From Bacteroidaceae bacterium (GTDB lineage: Bacteria; Bacteroidota; Bacteroidia; Bacteroidales; Bacteroidaceae), in NCBI GenBank assembly GCA_017619585.1, contig JAFZSA010000018.1, positions 1 to 64,000 on the forward strand: a DNA stretch of 64,000 nt, written 5' to 3'. Numbering within the stretch: the first letter of the stretch is position 1; every line of letters begins with the position of its first letter. The position numbers and the translations under genes are program-made. The notes under the pieces were generated by a model that did not search any database, had not been told where the DNA came from, and saw only the letters and a list, made by a program, of their open reading frames with translations. Shown here one piece after another: positions 50,463-63,684 of this stretch.

Positions 50463-52355
50463 ATGAAAAAGTGGCGTATTGAGGACTCGGAGGAACTCTA
50501 CAACATTAAGGGTTGGGGAGTTAACTACTTTGGTATCAATGATAAAGGGCACGTGTATGTGACCCCCAAGAAAAACTCGGTGCAGATAGATCTGAAGGAA
50601 GTAGTGGACCATCTGGCTACACGTCATGTGACGGCTCCTGTGCTGTTGCGATTCCCGGATATTCTGGACAACCGCATCGAGAAGACCGATGAGTGCTTCC
50701 GTAAAGCTGAGAAGGAATACTCCTACACGGGCGAGCATTTTATTATCTTCCCTATCAAGGTGAACCAGATGCGTCCCGTTGTAGAGGAGATTATCAGTCA
50801 CGGTAAGCGTTACAACCTGGGGTTGGAAGCCGGCTCAAAGCCTGAGCTGCATGTGGTGCTGGCTACCAATATGGACAGCGACAGTCTGATTGTCTGCAAC
50901 GGACACAAGGATCAGAACTATATAGAACTGGCATTGCTGGCCCAGAAGATGGGTAAGCGTGTCTTCCTGGTGGTGGAGAAACTACCCGAACTGAAGATTA
51001 TTGCCGAGACAGCAGAGCGCTTGGGTGTCCGTCCTAACCTGGGTATCCGTATCAAACTGGCCAGCAACGGTTCCGGCAAGTGGAGCGAGAGCGGTGGTGA
51101 TGCCAGCAAGTTCGGTCTGAACAGCTCTGAGCTGCTGATGGCGCTGAAGCTGCTGGACGAGATGGGACTGCGTGACTGCCTGAAACTGATTCACTTCCAT
51201 ATAGGTAGTCAGATTACCAAGATTCGTCGTATCAGTACCGCCCTGCGTGAGGCTGCCCAGTACTATGTGCAGTTGCACCAGATGGGCTTCAATATAGAGT
51301 TTGTTGACTGTGGTGGCGGTCTGGGCGTTGACTATGACGGAACCCGAAGCAGCAATAGCGAGAGTAGTGTCAACTACAGCATCCAAGAGTATGTGAACGA
51401 CTGCGTCTATACCCTTGCTGAGGCTGCCAACCAGAATAATATACCACATCCCAATATCATCACAGAGGGTGGTCGTTCTCTGGCTGCCCATCATAGTGTA
51501 CTGGTGGTGGATGTGATGGAGAGCGTTTCTGCACCGCAGATGCCCGAGGACTTCGAGCCCGGACCCGAGGATCATAAACTGGTACACGACCTGACAGAGA
51601 TTTGGGACAAACTCTCATCCCGTTCTATGTTGGAGGACTGGCATGATGCCGAGGATATCAGGGAAGAAGCCCTGGACCTGTTCCGTCATGGTATTATAGA
51701 TCTGAAAACCCGTGCTCAGATAGAATCCTTGTATTGGGCTATCAGTCATGAGGTAGCTGAACTGGCACACCATCAGAAGCATGTGCCCGATGAACTCCGT
51801 AAACTGGACAAGCAGATGGCCGACAAGTACTTCTGCAACTTTAGTCTGTTCCAAAGTATGCCCGATTCATGGGGTATCGACCAGTTGTTCCCCATTATGC
51901 CTATAGAGAGGTTGAGTGAGCAGCCCAGCCGTAGTGCTACCCTGCAGGATATCACCTGCGACAGCGATGGCAAGATATCTGCCTATGTGAATGGCGGTCA
52001 GCAGACCAATTATATCCCCTTGCACCCTGTCAAGACTAATGAACATTATTATATAGGTGTCTTTTTGGTAGGAGCTTATCAGGAGATCCTGGGTAACATG
52101 CACAACCTGTTCGGTGATACCAATGCCGTTCATATCTCAGTCAATGAGGATGGTTATAGCATAGACCAGTTCATAGATGGTGAGACGGTTGCTGATGTGC
52201 TGGAATATGTTCAGTACGATCCCAAGAAGCTGGTTCGCCGCTTGGAGATCTGGGTTAGCAAGGCTGTCAAGGATGGTAAGATTACCGAAACGGAGGGTAA
52301 GGAGTTTATCAGTAACTATCGTGCCGGCTTGTACGGATACACTTACCTTGAATAG
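50463..52355 (+). CDS. speA: biosynthetic arginine decarboxylase
   Basis: The 630-residue fold III PLP enzyme has the PLP lysine in FIIFPIKVNQMRPVVEEI (near residue 99) and LIHFHIGSQI, VDCGGGLGVDYDG and TEGGRSLAAHHS motifs of the SpeA family. It converts arginine to agmatine, the first step of the agmatine route to putrescine and spermidine. Length agrees with the family. It is bordered by repeat-filled spacers and no clear -7 box is seen upstream. Confidence 0.97.
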   Translation: MKKWRIEDSEELYNIKGWGVNYFGINDKGHVYVTPKKNSVQIDLKEVVDHLATRHVTAPVLLRFPDILDNRIEKTDECFRKAEKEYSYTGEHFIIFPIKVNQMRPVVEEIISHGKRYNLGLEAGSKPELHVVLATNMDSDSLIVCNGHKDQNYIELALLAQKMGKRVFLVVEKLPELKIIAETAERLGVRPNLGIRIKLASNGSGKWSESGGDASKFGLNSSELLMALKLLDEMGLRDCLKLIHFHIGSQITKIRRISTALREAAQYYVQLHQMGFNIEFVDCGGGLGVDYDGTRSSNSESSVNYSIQEYVNDCVYTLAEAANQNNIPHPNIITEGGRSLAAHHSVLVVDVMESVSAPQMPEDFEPGPEDHKLVHDLTEIWDKLSSRSMLEDWHDAEDIREEALDLFRHGIIDLKTRAQIESLYWAISHEVAELAHHQKHVPDELRKLDKQMADKYFCNFSLFQSMPDSWGIDQLFPIMPIERLSEQPSRSATLQDITCDSDGKISAYVNGGQQTNYIPLHPVKTNEHYYIGVFLVGAYQEILGNMHNLFGDTNAVHISVNEDGYSIDQFIDGETVADVLEYVQYDPKKLVRRLEIWVSKAVKDGKITETEGKEFISNYRAGLYGYTYLE

Positions 52356-52485
52356 GGGCCCCCTCCCCTGGGGGGTGTTGTTTACCGTTTAATGGTTATT
52401 GGTTATTGGTTATTGGTTATTGAAATAATGGTCAATGTTCAATGGTCAATGTTCAATGTTCAATGGTCAATGAAAAAAAAGTTAT

Positions 52486-53292
52486 ATGAAAAAAGGAATA
52501 AACATTATAAAGGTTGGGGGTGCTGTGGTAGAGGATGCAGCATCACTGGCTAATCTGCTAACCCAGTTTGCAGCGTTGCCTGGTGCCAAGGTGCTAGTGC
52601 ATGGAGGCGGTAGAAGTGCAACTAAGATTGCTGCCAGTTTGGGTATAGAGAGTAAAATGGTTGGCGGCAGACGCATCACCGATGCCCAGATGCTGCAGGT
52701 GGTGACGATGGTCTATGCCGGCTTGGTGAACAAGAATATTGTGGCAGGTCTGCAGGCCAGAGGTGTGAATGCGCTGGGACTGACAGGTGCTGATATGGAT
52801 GTTCTGAGGAGTCATAAGCGTCCCCTCAAGAAGATGGTAATGGATGACGGCACAGAGCAGATGGTGGACTTTGGCTTTGTGGGCGATGTGGACAAAGCCA
52901 ACGGGGAGATGCTTTGCAAGCTGATTGCTGAAGGTGTGGTGCCTGTTATGACACCCCTTACGCATGATGGCGCAGGCAATCTGCTGAACACCAATGCAGA
53001 TACCATTGCCAGCAAGGTGGCATGTGCTTTGGCTCCTTACTTTGATGTCACGCTTACCTATTGCTTCGAGAAGAAAGGTGTTCTCCGTGATGCAGATGAT
53101 GACGATAGTGTAATCCCCGTCATTACAGAGAAGGACTTTGCTGAGTATCAGTCCAGCGGTGTGATATCGGGAGGTATGATTCCGAAGCTGGAGAATGCCT
53201 TCGACGCCATCCATAAGGGTGTTCAGAAGGTTGTGATAACACGTTCCGATAACATTGACGGACTGTGCGGAACAACGATTAAGGAATTTTAA
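52486..53292 (+). CDS. argB: acetylglutamate kinase
   Basis: The 268-residue amino-acid kinase begins INIIKVGGAVVEDAAS and has VLVHGGGRSATKIA and LLNTNADTIASKVA motifs that bind acetylglutamate and ATP. It catalyses the second step of arginine synthesis and sits after speA, which consumes arginine, although no transcript link is visible. The 130-nt spacer upstream is made of GGTTATT and TTCAATG tandem words. A hairpin (53298-53322) follows the stop. Confidence 0.94.
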   Translation: MKKGINIIKVGGAVVEDAASLANLLTQFAALPGAKVLVHGGGRSATKIAASLGIESKMVGGRRITDAQMLQVVTMVYAGLVNKNIVAGLQARGVNALGLTGADMDVLRSHKRPLKKMVMDDGTEQMVDFGFVGDVDKANGEMLCKLIAEGVVPVMTPLTHDGAGNLLNTNADTIASKVACALAPYFDVTLTYCFEKKGVLRDADDDDSVIPVITEKDFAEYQSSGVISGGMIPKLENAFDAIHKGVQKVVITRSDNIDGLCGTTIKEF

Positions 53293-53297
53293 CGTAA

Positions 53298-53322
53298 GAG
53301 GGCTGTAACATTTACGGCCCTC
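53298..53322 (+). terminator. terminator-like hairpin after argB
   Basis: An 11-bp stem GAGGGCTGTAA with its partner ending GCCCTC has a 3-nt loop. The tail is TCGTTCGTC rather than a pure T run. Confidence 0.6.
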
Positions 53323-53347
53323 GTTCGTCTTCATAATAGACAGAGAG

Positions 53348-53857
53348 ATGAAAAAGATCAGTTTCCGAGATGATGTGCTGCCGCTCAAGGACCGGCTCTA
53401 CAGGTTGGCATTGCGCATCACACTGAACCCCGCAGAGGCGGAGGATGCAGTTCAGGATACGCTGATAAGAGTCTGGGAACACCGCGAAGAGTGGGAGAAG
53501 ATAGATAGCATAGAAGCTTACGCTCACACCATCTGTCGCAACATTGCCCTCGATATGGCAGGAAAGGCAGGTCGCGGTAATGTTCAATTAAGTGAAGACA
53601 CATCAATGTTCAATGCTCAATGTTCAACGTTCAATGAATACGAGCAGAAAGAACGTCTCTCGTTAATAAGAAAAATAATGGATACTCTGCCTGAGGTGCA
53701 GCGCAGCATAATGGAACTGCGAGATATTGAAGGCAAAACGTATCAGGAGATAGGAAACATACTGAAGCTGACAGAATCGCAGGTAAAGGTTTACCTACAC
53801 AGGGCCAGAACCAGCATCCGCCAGCAGGCAGAAAAAATAGAGAAATATGGATTATAA
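53348..53857 (+). CDS. ECF-type RNA polymerase sigma factor with repeat-derived linker
   Basis: The 169-residue protein has region 2 (RLYRLALRITLNPAEAEDAVQDTLIRVWEHREEW, residues 14-47) and region 4 (LPEVQRSIMELRDIEGKTYQEIGNILKLTESQVKVYLHRARTSIRQ, near 120-165) of extracytoplasmic-function sigma factors. The linker between them (residues about 78-97, VQLSEDTSMFNAQCSTFNE) is encoded by TTCAATG-type repeats identical to intergenic words in this window. Its stop overlaps the next gene by 11 nt, and that gene is a candidate membrane anti-sigma partner. The regulon is unknown. Confidence 0.88.
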   Translation: MKKISFRDDVLPLKDRLYRLALRITLNPAEAEDAVQDTLIRVWEHREEWEKIDSIEAYAHTICRNIALDMAGKAGRGNVQLSEDTSMFNAQCSTFNEYEQKERLSLIRKIMDTLPEVQRSIMELRDIEGKTYQEIGNILKLTESQVKVYLHRARTSIRQQAEKIEKYGL

Positions 53858-54350
53858 GTACATAGAACAATTACTGGAGCGCTATTGGGCGTGTGAGACT
53901 TCTCTACAGGAGGAGCAGATTCTGCGTACTTTCTTCCATCAGCAGGAAGTTCCTGAACATCTGATGGCTTACAAGGCTATCTTTGATGTGCAGCAAGAGC
54001 AGGCAGAAGCTACCTTAGGTGAGGACTTTGATGCCAAGATGATGGAACTTATTTCAGAGCAAGACGAGGCTCTTCCCTCTGAGGGAGCGGTAAAAGCCCT
54101 TCCCCTACGTGGAGGTTTGCGAAGCAAGTCTTTCTTCCGTCCTTTCTATCAGGCAGCCGGTTTGGTGGCGCTGATACTGACAATAGGCATAGCTGCACAG
54201 CGTAGCTTTGACGAGGAGGCTCAGCCACAGCATACTCAGTTTGCTCAGACCGACAGTTTGGAACGTCCAGCTGATGAGTTCGTAACAGTACCTGAAACGC
54301 AGGAGGCTGCGCTGACGGTAGAGCAGGACTCTATTAACTTAACAAGATAA
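53847..54350 (+). CDS. hypothetical single-pass membrane protein, candidate anti-sigma partner
   Basis: The 167-residue product is acidic with a helical N-terminus (LLERYWACETSLQEEQILRTFF), a single membrane segment near residues 102-118 (AGLVALILTIGIAAQRS) and a Glu/Asp/Pro-rich tail probably outside the membrane. No zinc anti-sigma motif is seen, so the anti-sigma role rests on the 11-nt overlap with the sigma gene and topology. The stretch ALPSEGAVKALPLRGGL (near 75-91) is encoded by DNA of the CCCTCTGAGGGAGC type seen in other inserts. A bidirectional terminator follows. Confidence 0.7.
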   Translation: MDYKYIEQLLERYWACETSLQEEQILRTFFHQQEVPEHLMAYKAIFDVQQEQAEATLGEDFDAKMMELISEQDEALPSEGAVKALPLRGGLRSKSFFRPFYQAAGLVALILTIGIAAQRSFDEEAQPQHTQFAQTDSLERPADEFVTVPETQEAALTVEQDSINLTR

Positions 54351-54457
54351 CATTTTTATTGCTTTTTCTATATTCAAAAAACAAGTTAGTGCTTAATAAA
54401 ACAAACAACACGGTTGCTGTGAAGCATCCTCAATTAAAAAAAAACATACTAACGACT

Positions 54458-54486
54458 AAAAGAGCGACCGCGATGGTCGCTCTTTT
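54458..54486. terminator. bidirectional terminator after the sigma operon
   Basis: The 12-bp perfect stem AAAAGAGCGACC and its complement surround GCGAT. A and T runs flank it. Confidence 0.85.
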
Positions 54487-54509
54487 TGGTATATGCCGTA
54501 TCGTTAGGA

Positions 54510-54640
54510 GAGAAAGGCCGTGTTGCTGTCGGAGAAAGGCCGTGTTGCTGTCGGAGGGAATCTGTGTACGGTTCTTTGATACCTCGGGAGTCTGCACGTG
54601 TGATACCCGGGAGTCTACACGTGTAGACTCTGGGAGGGTG
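54510..54640. repeat. tandem repeats and a 20-bp perfect palindrome
   Basis: Two units of about 22 bp (GAGAAAGGCCGTGTTGCTGT, near 54510-54554) are followed by two units of GATACC-CGGGAGTCT-CACGTGT (54581-54623). Arms GAGTCTACAC and GTGTAGACTC make a perfect palindrome at 54611-54630. The 528-nt gap before the GH2 gene holds no ORF. Confidence 0.75.
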
Positions 54641-54837
54641 CAAATGTAAGCTCTGGAAGAAACTTGAATTGTGGAACTTTTCAAGTTGTTTTTGAGTAAT
54701 AAACAACTTAAATAATTTATTTTGTAAGTTGATTATTGTCCTCACTTAATCGTAACATTGAGACTGCGTCTCGAAAATACTCTCGCTCGGGAATAAAAAT
54801 AAATTGTTGTTTATTTTGTATTCCGCTCGCTTATTCG

Positions 54838-54845
54838 TATTTTTG
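54838..54845 (+). promoter_or_regulatory. -7 element TATTTTTG for the GH2 gene
   Basis: TATTTTTG, 34 nt before ATG 54879, fits the consensus. Confidence 0.6.
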
Positions 54846-54875
54846 TCCCACAAACTAATGCTAAAAACGCTATGA

Positions 54876-58988
<4,113 letters not shown>

Positions 58989-59083
58989 GAAGCCCCCTTT
59001 GGGGGAGTGAAGAGTAGACCCCCGACCCCCTTTAGGGGGAGGGAAGAATGAAGAGTGAAGAGTGAAAAATATAATAATGCTCA

Positions 59084-59761
59084 ATGTTTAAAGTTCAAAT
59101 ATTAATATGTTTATTCCTTTGTCCTGTGATGATGATGGGGCAGGGAGAGGTGTCCGCTACGGCTAAGAAAATGGCCAAGCAGGGATTTGTGGATGTTACA
59201 TCGTTGGATTCTACCATACAGGTGAGTCTGATGTATAGCAGAGCGGATAACTTTACAGGAAAGGTACTATATAAGGATTTGAAGGAGGCTTATCTGCACC
59301 CAAAGGCTGCTAGGGCTGTTGTGAAAGCACAGCAGATCTTGAAGCAGAGGCGTCCGGACCTGACGTTGAAAATTTATGATGCAGCACGCCCCATGCACAT
59401 TCAACAGATTATGTGGGATGTGGTGGTAGGAACCAAGCAGGAGAATTATGTGAGCAATCCCAAGAATGGGGGTGGTATGCACAACTACGGTATGGCTGTG
59501 GATCTGACTTTGGCAGATGCCGCTACGGGTGATACATTGGATATGGGCACCGTGGTGGATTACTTAGGTGTCTATGCACATATCACTGATGAGGCTTCGT
59601 TGGTACAGCGTCATATCATCACAGCTCAGGCCAAGAAGAATCGCGAACTGTTGCGCAGCGTGATGCGGGAAGCCGGCTTTATGCCGCTGAAATCAGAGTG
59701 GTGGCACTTTAACCTCATCACCCGTGCAGAAGCGAAGGCTAAGTATAAGGCTATTAAGTAA
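59084..59761 (+). CDS. D-alanyl-D-alanine dipeptidase (VanX/DdpX family)
   Basis: The 225-residue zinc dipeptidase has a signal peptide (MFKVQILICLFLCPVMMMG) and the metal-ligand motif GGGMHNYGMAVDLTL (His and Asp) plus EWWHF, the third ligand and base. The family cleaves D-Ala-D-Ala; chromosomal forms such as DdpX recycle cell-wall dipeptide and do not by themselves confer resistance. It is 95 nt after the GH2 gene, with CCCCCTTTGGGGGA repeats in between, and followed by a regulator with its own promoter. Confidence 0.9.
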   Translation: MFKVQILICLFLCPVMMMGQGEVSATAKKMAKQGFVDVTSLDSTIQVSLMYSRADNFTGKVLYKDLKEAYLHPKAARAVVKAQQILKQRRPDLTLKIYDAARPMHIQQIMWDVVVGTKQENYVSNPKNGGGMHNYGMAVDLTLADAATGDTLDMGTVVDYLGVYAHITDEASLVQRHIITAQAKKNRELLRSVMREAGFMPLKSEWWHFNLITRAEAKAKYKAIK

Positions 59762-59806
59762 TGTTAAAAGTTAGGAGGCTTTGTTGTGGTATTTAAATAC
59801 TATTCC

Positions 59807-59814
59807 TATTTTTG
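59807..59814 (+). promoter_or_regulatory. -7 element TATTTTTG for the membrane-anchored regulator
   Basis: Consensus TAnnTTTG 19 nt before ATG 59833, which supports that start over the Met at 59812. Confidence 0.6.
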
Positions 59815-59832
59815 TGGTCAAATAAACGGAAT

Positions 59833-60537
59833 ATGAGAATACAACAACGCGCCGTGATAGTGCTTTTTGCACTAATCCTGATTTCCGGTCTTACCAGTTT
59901 TACCAGTTATAGCTGCACCAGTCAGCTTGTTGCCAGGGATATGGACAGGGCCTTGCTGCTTACCATGAAGGAACAGCAATGCGATGTGATTACGCAGGAT
60001 ACCATAGGACTGTTTAATAGTCACCTGCAGATGGAAGCCCTGAGAGGGAAGGCTACCTTGGCAGTGGATACAAGACAGAAGGATTTTGCTTGCTATGCGC
60101 ACTGTTCGGTAGCTACCATCTTCTCTCTTTCCGACCAGCGCCCGGCTACCGTATTGTGGTCCATATCTCTGCTTTGGGGTATGTTCTGTCTGTACCTGCG
60201 CATGAGAAAGGGAACCTCCCTTATGAAACAAGGTGTTGAGTCATACGGTGGTCTGACCTATTCCGAGACAGAGGGTAAGTTTCTGAACAGTGACGGTGAA
60301 CCAATCCGACTGACACCTATGCAGCAGGAACTGATGAGGATGTTCTTCTGTAGTCCATCACACCGACTGAGGAAAGCGGAGATCTGTGATACGCTCTGGC
60401 CCAGAAAACCTGATGCTAATGATACGCTATATACCCTTATCAAAAGGCTTCGCCCTATAATTGAAGAGCATACTAGCCTGAAGATAGAATCGGATAGGGG
60501 ATATTCTTATCAGTTGAAAGATAAGGACTTAGAATAA
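59833..60537 (+). CDS. membrane-anchored winged-helix transcription regulator
   Basis: The 234-residue protein has an N-terminal membrane segment (VIVLFALILISGLTSFTSY, residues 8-26), about 80 residues probably outside the cytoplasm, a second segment (TVLWSISLLWGMFCLYLRM, near 103-121) and a C-terminal OmpR/PhoB-type winged helix (IRLTPMQQELMRMFFCSPSHRLRKAEICDTLWPRKPDANDTLYTLIKRLRPII). This is the ToxR/CadC plan, in which a signal across the membrane controls bound DNA. The target is unknown, but the VanX-type gene before it and the DUF2723 gene after it are the nearest candidates. Its stop lies 99 nt before the next start. Confidence 0.8.
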   Translation: MRIQQRAVIVLFALILISGLTSFTSYSCTSQLVARDMDRALLLTMKEQQCDVITQDTIGLFNSHLQMEALRGKATLAVDTRQKDFACYAHCSVATIFSLSDQRPATVLWSISLLWGMFCLYLRMRKGTSLMKQGVESYGGLTYSETEGKFLNSDGEPIRLTPMQQELMRMFFCSPSHRLRKAEICDTLWPRKPDANDTLYTLIKRLRPIIEEHTSLKIESDRGYSYQLKDKDLE

Positions 60538-60607
60538 TGTCAGGAAAATGTCAGATTGTTGTCAGACACTTGTCGGGCAATATTCTGGCGCATGAATGAA
60601 AGTGTTG

Positions 60608-60615
60608 CTAGCTTT
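60608..60615 (+). promoter_or_regulatory. -7 element TAGCTTTG for the DUF2723 gene
   Basis: TAGCTTTG lies 21 nt before ATG 60637, so the upstream Met codons at 60556 and 60592 are not favoured. Confidence 0.5.
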
Positions 60616-60636
60616 GCCGAAAAAATTGAGCAAAGT

Positions 60637-63600
60637 ATGAAGCAACAAATCAATTTTCGGAGAACCGACACGTGTATGGCATGGCTTGTTTTTGCTATTG
60701 CCGCTATTGTTTATGGACTGACTGTAGAGCCTACAGCCAGTTTGTGGGATTGTCCTGAGTTTATTGCCTGTGGCTATAAATTAGAGATAGGTCATCCGCC
60801 CGGGGCACCTTTCTTTATGCTGGTAGCCAATCTGTTTGCCCAGTTGACAAGCAATCCCTCGCAGGTAGCTCTGATGGTGAACCTGCTCTCGGCACTCCTG
60901 AGTGCAGGCTGTATCTTCTTCCTGTTCCTGACCATTACCCATCTGGCAAGGAAGATAATGTGTAGGGCAGGAGAGTTGATGACACTAGGAATGCTAATAG
61001 CTATAGAGGCTTGTGGACTGGTGGGTGCCCTTGCCTATGCCTTCAGCGATACCTTCTGGTTCTCAGCTGTTGAGGCAGAGGTCTATGCCTTCTCCAGTTT
61101 CCTGACAGCGTTGATGTTCTGGCTGATACTGAAATGGGAGGATGAGGCTGATACTCCGCAGAGCGACCGCTGGATTGTGCTGATAGCCTACATAACGGGT
61201 TTGTCTGTGGGTGTTCATCTGCTGTGCCTGCTGTGTCTGCCTGCCATGTCCTTTGTGGTCTATTTCCGTAAGGCAAAACACGTCACACGATGGGGTATTT
61301 TGAAGACCTTAGGGTTGGGTATCTTGGTGTTAGGAGTCGTTCTGTACGGTATCATTCCCGGGGTAGTGATGGCTGGCGGATGGATGGAACTGCTGTTTAC
61401 CAATGTCTTGCATTGTGCATACCATACAGGTCTTATCTGCTATATGGTATTGCTGACGGCTATTATGATATTCTCTTATTACAAAGCCAGGAAAAGAATG
61501 CTCAAACTGACTTTGGCCTGCCTGATGATGATACTGGCGGGATACAGTACCTATGGCGTTATCCTTATCAGAGCCAATGCCAATACCCCGATGTGTGAGA
61601 ATGCGCCTGGTAATATCTTTGCATTAAGCAGCTATCTGAATCGTGAGCAGTATGGTGAGGTGCCACTCTTCTATGGTCCTGCTTATTGCAGCGAACCCGA
61701 CTACGAGCAGAGAGGTGATTACATGGTGTGGAAACGGAAAGAAGGCAGGCCTGTCTATCGTCCATCGTCTAACAAGGAGAAGCCTCATTACGATGTAATC
61801 AGGCATGACGTAAAATATCTGTATAAGGATAATATGTTTATCCCCCGTATGCATTCGATACACCATGCCAAGGCATATGAGAGATGGCGGGATGGAAAGA
61901 ATAAAGGTACTATGCCTACTGCTGCTGAGAATCTGCGTTTTTTCTTTGGCTACCAAGTAAACTTTATGTATTGGCGCTACTTCCTGTGGAACTTTGTGGG
62001 AAGGCAGAACAATATCCAAGGTTACGGAGAAGTGGAGCATGGCAACTGGATAACAGGTATCGGATGGATTGACGATTGGCTGTTAGGATGTGATACGGCC
62101 AAATTGCCATCGGATCTGAAAGAGAACAAAGGGCGTAATGTGTTCTATGCTTTGCCTTTGCTGTTGGGATTGGCAGGAATTGCATGGCAATGGAGAAAAG
62201 GGAGTGAAGGCAAACACCAGTTGCTAACGGTCTTGCTGTTGTTCCTGATGACAGGGTTGGCTATTGTTGTTTACCTGAACCAAACTCCTATGCCGCCACG
62301 TGAGCGCGATTATGCCTATGCAGGTTCTTTCTATGCCTTTGCCATATGGATAGGCTTGGGAATAGGAATGATAAGTGAGGGAATGAAATATTTAATTCAA
62401 GATTCAAAATTCAAAGGGAAAAATGAAAAATATGCTGCTGTAGTGGCTGGAATAGTTGGTCTTGTTGTTCCTTTGCAGATGGTAAGTCAGACATGGGACG
62501 ACCATGACAGAAGCGGGCGCTATACCTGTAGGGATTTTGGTGCCAACTATCTGCAGAGTATGCAGCAAGAGGGTAATCCCATCATCTTGACGTGTGGGGA
62601 TAACGATACCTTCCCTTTGTGGTACAATCACGAGGTGGAAGGGGTGCGGACTGATACGCGCGATTGTAATCTGGAATATATTCAGACCGACTGGTACATA
62701 GATCAGATGAAACGTCCAGCCTATGATTCTCCCGCTCTGCCCATCAGTTGGAGTCATGACGACTATCAGGAAGGTAAGAGGGAGGTGATACCTGTACGTC
62801 CGGAACTGAAGGAAAAGATTGAGGAATTCAGGCGTGAGCACCCCGATGAGGCTCGGAAACTGTTGGGAGAGAATCCATTTGAGGTGAAGAATGTCATCAA
62901 TAAGTGGGTGCTCAACAAACAGGAAAACATGCAATGCATTCCTTCGGACAGTCTGATTGTCCGTTCCGATGCTGGGGATATGGTGATTTCGCTAAAGGGT
63001 AAGGATAAACTGTGCAAGAAAGACCTGATGGTATTGGAAATGCTGTCAAAAGGTGATTGGAAACGTCCTATATATACCTCTATAAGTCTGGGGCCTGACA
63101 ATCTTTCTTATCTTCGGGACCATCTGGTGTTGGAGGGGTTGGCGTATCGTATCTCTCCGACAGCTACTCAGCAAAGAGTAGATGTGGAAAGACTGTATGA
63201 CAATGTTATGCATCGCTTCCGTTTTGGCGGCCTCAACACCAAAGGTGTCTATGTGGATGAAGATGTGAAACGACTGGCCAATACGCATCAGCTGGTTATG
63301 GGTATCCTTGTTGATTCACTTCTAAAAGAGGGGGATACCAAAAGGGCTTTGGCTGTCTGTATGAAATGGCAGCACGAGATGCCAGAAGAGAATGTCCCGT
63401 ATACCGATGCTGCCCTCTCTATGGCACGTTGTTTTTATGCGACTCAGCATCCGGAAAAAGGCGATAAAATAGTGAGGAGCCTGTTGTGCCGCTCAGACGA
63501 GTGGCTGACATGGATAGGAAGTATCAGCGAAGAGCGCAGGTCAGGCTCGTTGTATTCGTATGTTAGTTGGCTGGAGACAATGGAACGGGCACTGGCATTG

Positions 63601-63684
63601 GCCGTACAACATGACAGAAAAGATTTTTATTATCAATATGGAAAGAAATATGAACACTACACAGCACAAACAGCCCGAAACTGA
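60637..63684 (+). CDS. DUF2723 (TMEM260-like) membrane protein, probable glycosyltransferase
   Basis: From ATG 60637 the product is 1015 residues. DUF2723 hallmarks are YGLTVEPTASLWDCPEFIACGYKLEIGHPPGAPFF (near 18-52) with acidic residues on a luminal loop, about a dozen membrane helices (residues 15-590) and a soluble C-terminal half with a QTPMPPRERDYAYAGSFYAFAIW stretch and TPR-like helices. Human TMEM260 of this family transfers mannose to protein; bacterial members are thought to glycosylate exported proteins. Residues about 585-598 (LIQDSKFKGKNEK) come from TTCAAAATTCAAA-like repeat DNA (62391-62430). The stop overlaps the next gene by 35 nt. Confidence 0.88.
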   Translation: MKQQINFRRTDTCMAWLVFAIAAIVYGLTVEPTASLWDCPEFIACGYKLEIGHPPGAPFFMLVANLFAQLTSNPSQVALMVNLLSALLSAGCIFFLFLTITHLARKIMCRAGELMTLGMLIAIEACGLVGALAYAFSDTFWFSAVEAEVYAFSSFLTALMFWLILKWEDEADTPQSDRWIVLIAYITGLSVGVHLLCLLCLPAMSFVVYFRKAKHVTRWGILKTLGLGILVLGVVLYGIIPGVVMAGGWMELLFTNVLHCAYHTGLICYMVLLTAIMIFSYYKARKRMLKLTLACLMMILAGYSTYGVILIRANANTPMCENAPGNIFALSSYLNREQYGEVPLFYGPAYCSEPDYEQRGDYMVWKRKEGRPVYRPSSNKEKPHYDVIRHDVKYLYKDNMFIPRMHSIHHAKAYERWRDGKNKGTMPTAAENLRFFFGYQVNFMYWRYFLWNFVGRQNNIQGYGEVEHGNWITGIGWIDDWLLGCDTAKLPSDLKENKGRNVFYALPLLLGLAGIAWQWRKGSEGKHQLLTVLLLFLMTGLAIVVYLNQTPMPPRERDYAYAGSFYAFAIWIGLGIGMISEGMKYLIQDSKFKGKNEKYAAVVAGIVGLVVPLQMVSQTWDDHDRSGRYTCRDFGANYLQSMQQEGNPIILTCGDNDTFPLWYNHEVEGVRTDTRDCNLEYIQTDWYIDQMKRPAYDSPALPISWSHDDYQEGKREVIPVRPELKEKIEEFRREHPDEARKLLGENPFEVKNVINKWVLNKQENMQCIPSDSLIVRSDAGDMVISLKGKDKLCKKDLMVLEMLSKGDWKRPIYTSISLGPDNLSYLRDHLVLEGLAYRISPTATQQRVDVERLYDNVMHRFRFGGLNTKGVYVDEDVKRLANTHQLVMGILVDSLLKEGDTKRALAVCMKWQHEMPEENVPYTDAALSMARCFYATQHPEKGDKIVRSLLCRSDEWLTWIGSISEERRSGSLYSYVSWLETMERALALAVQHDRKDFYYQYGKKYEHYTAQTARN

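Noticed and set aside
52390..52480. GGTTATT and TTCAATG arrays as a CRISPR or origin iteron set
   Set aside because: They are heptad tandem words found all over the spacers and inside genes, without spacing or neighbours typical of iterons.
54510..54640. Possible CRISPR array
   Set aside because: The units are adjacent and only two long, with no regular unique spacers and no cas genes nearby.
59084..59761. Vancomycin resistance determinant
   Set aside because: Only a VanX/DdpX-type dipeptidase is present; no VanA/VanB ligase or VanH is nearby, so it is more likely a recycling enzyme.
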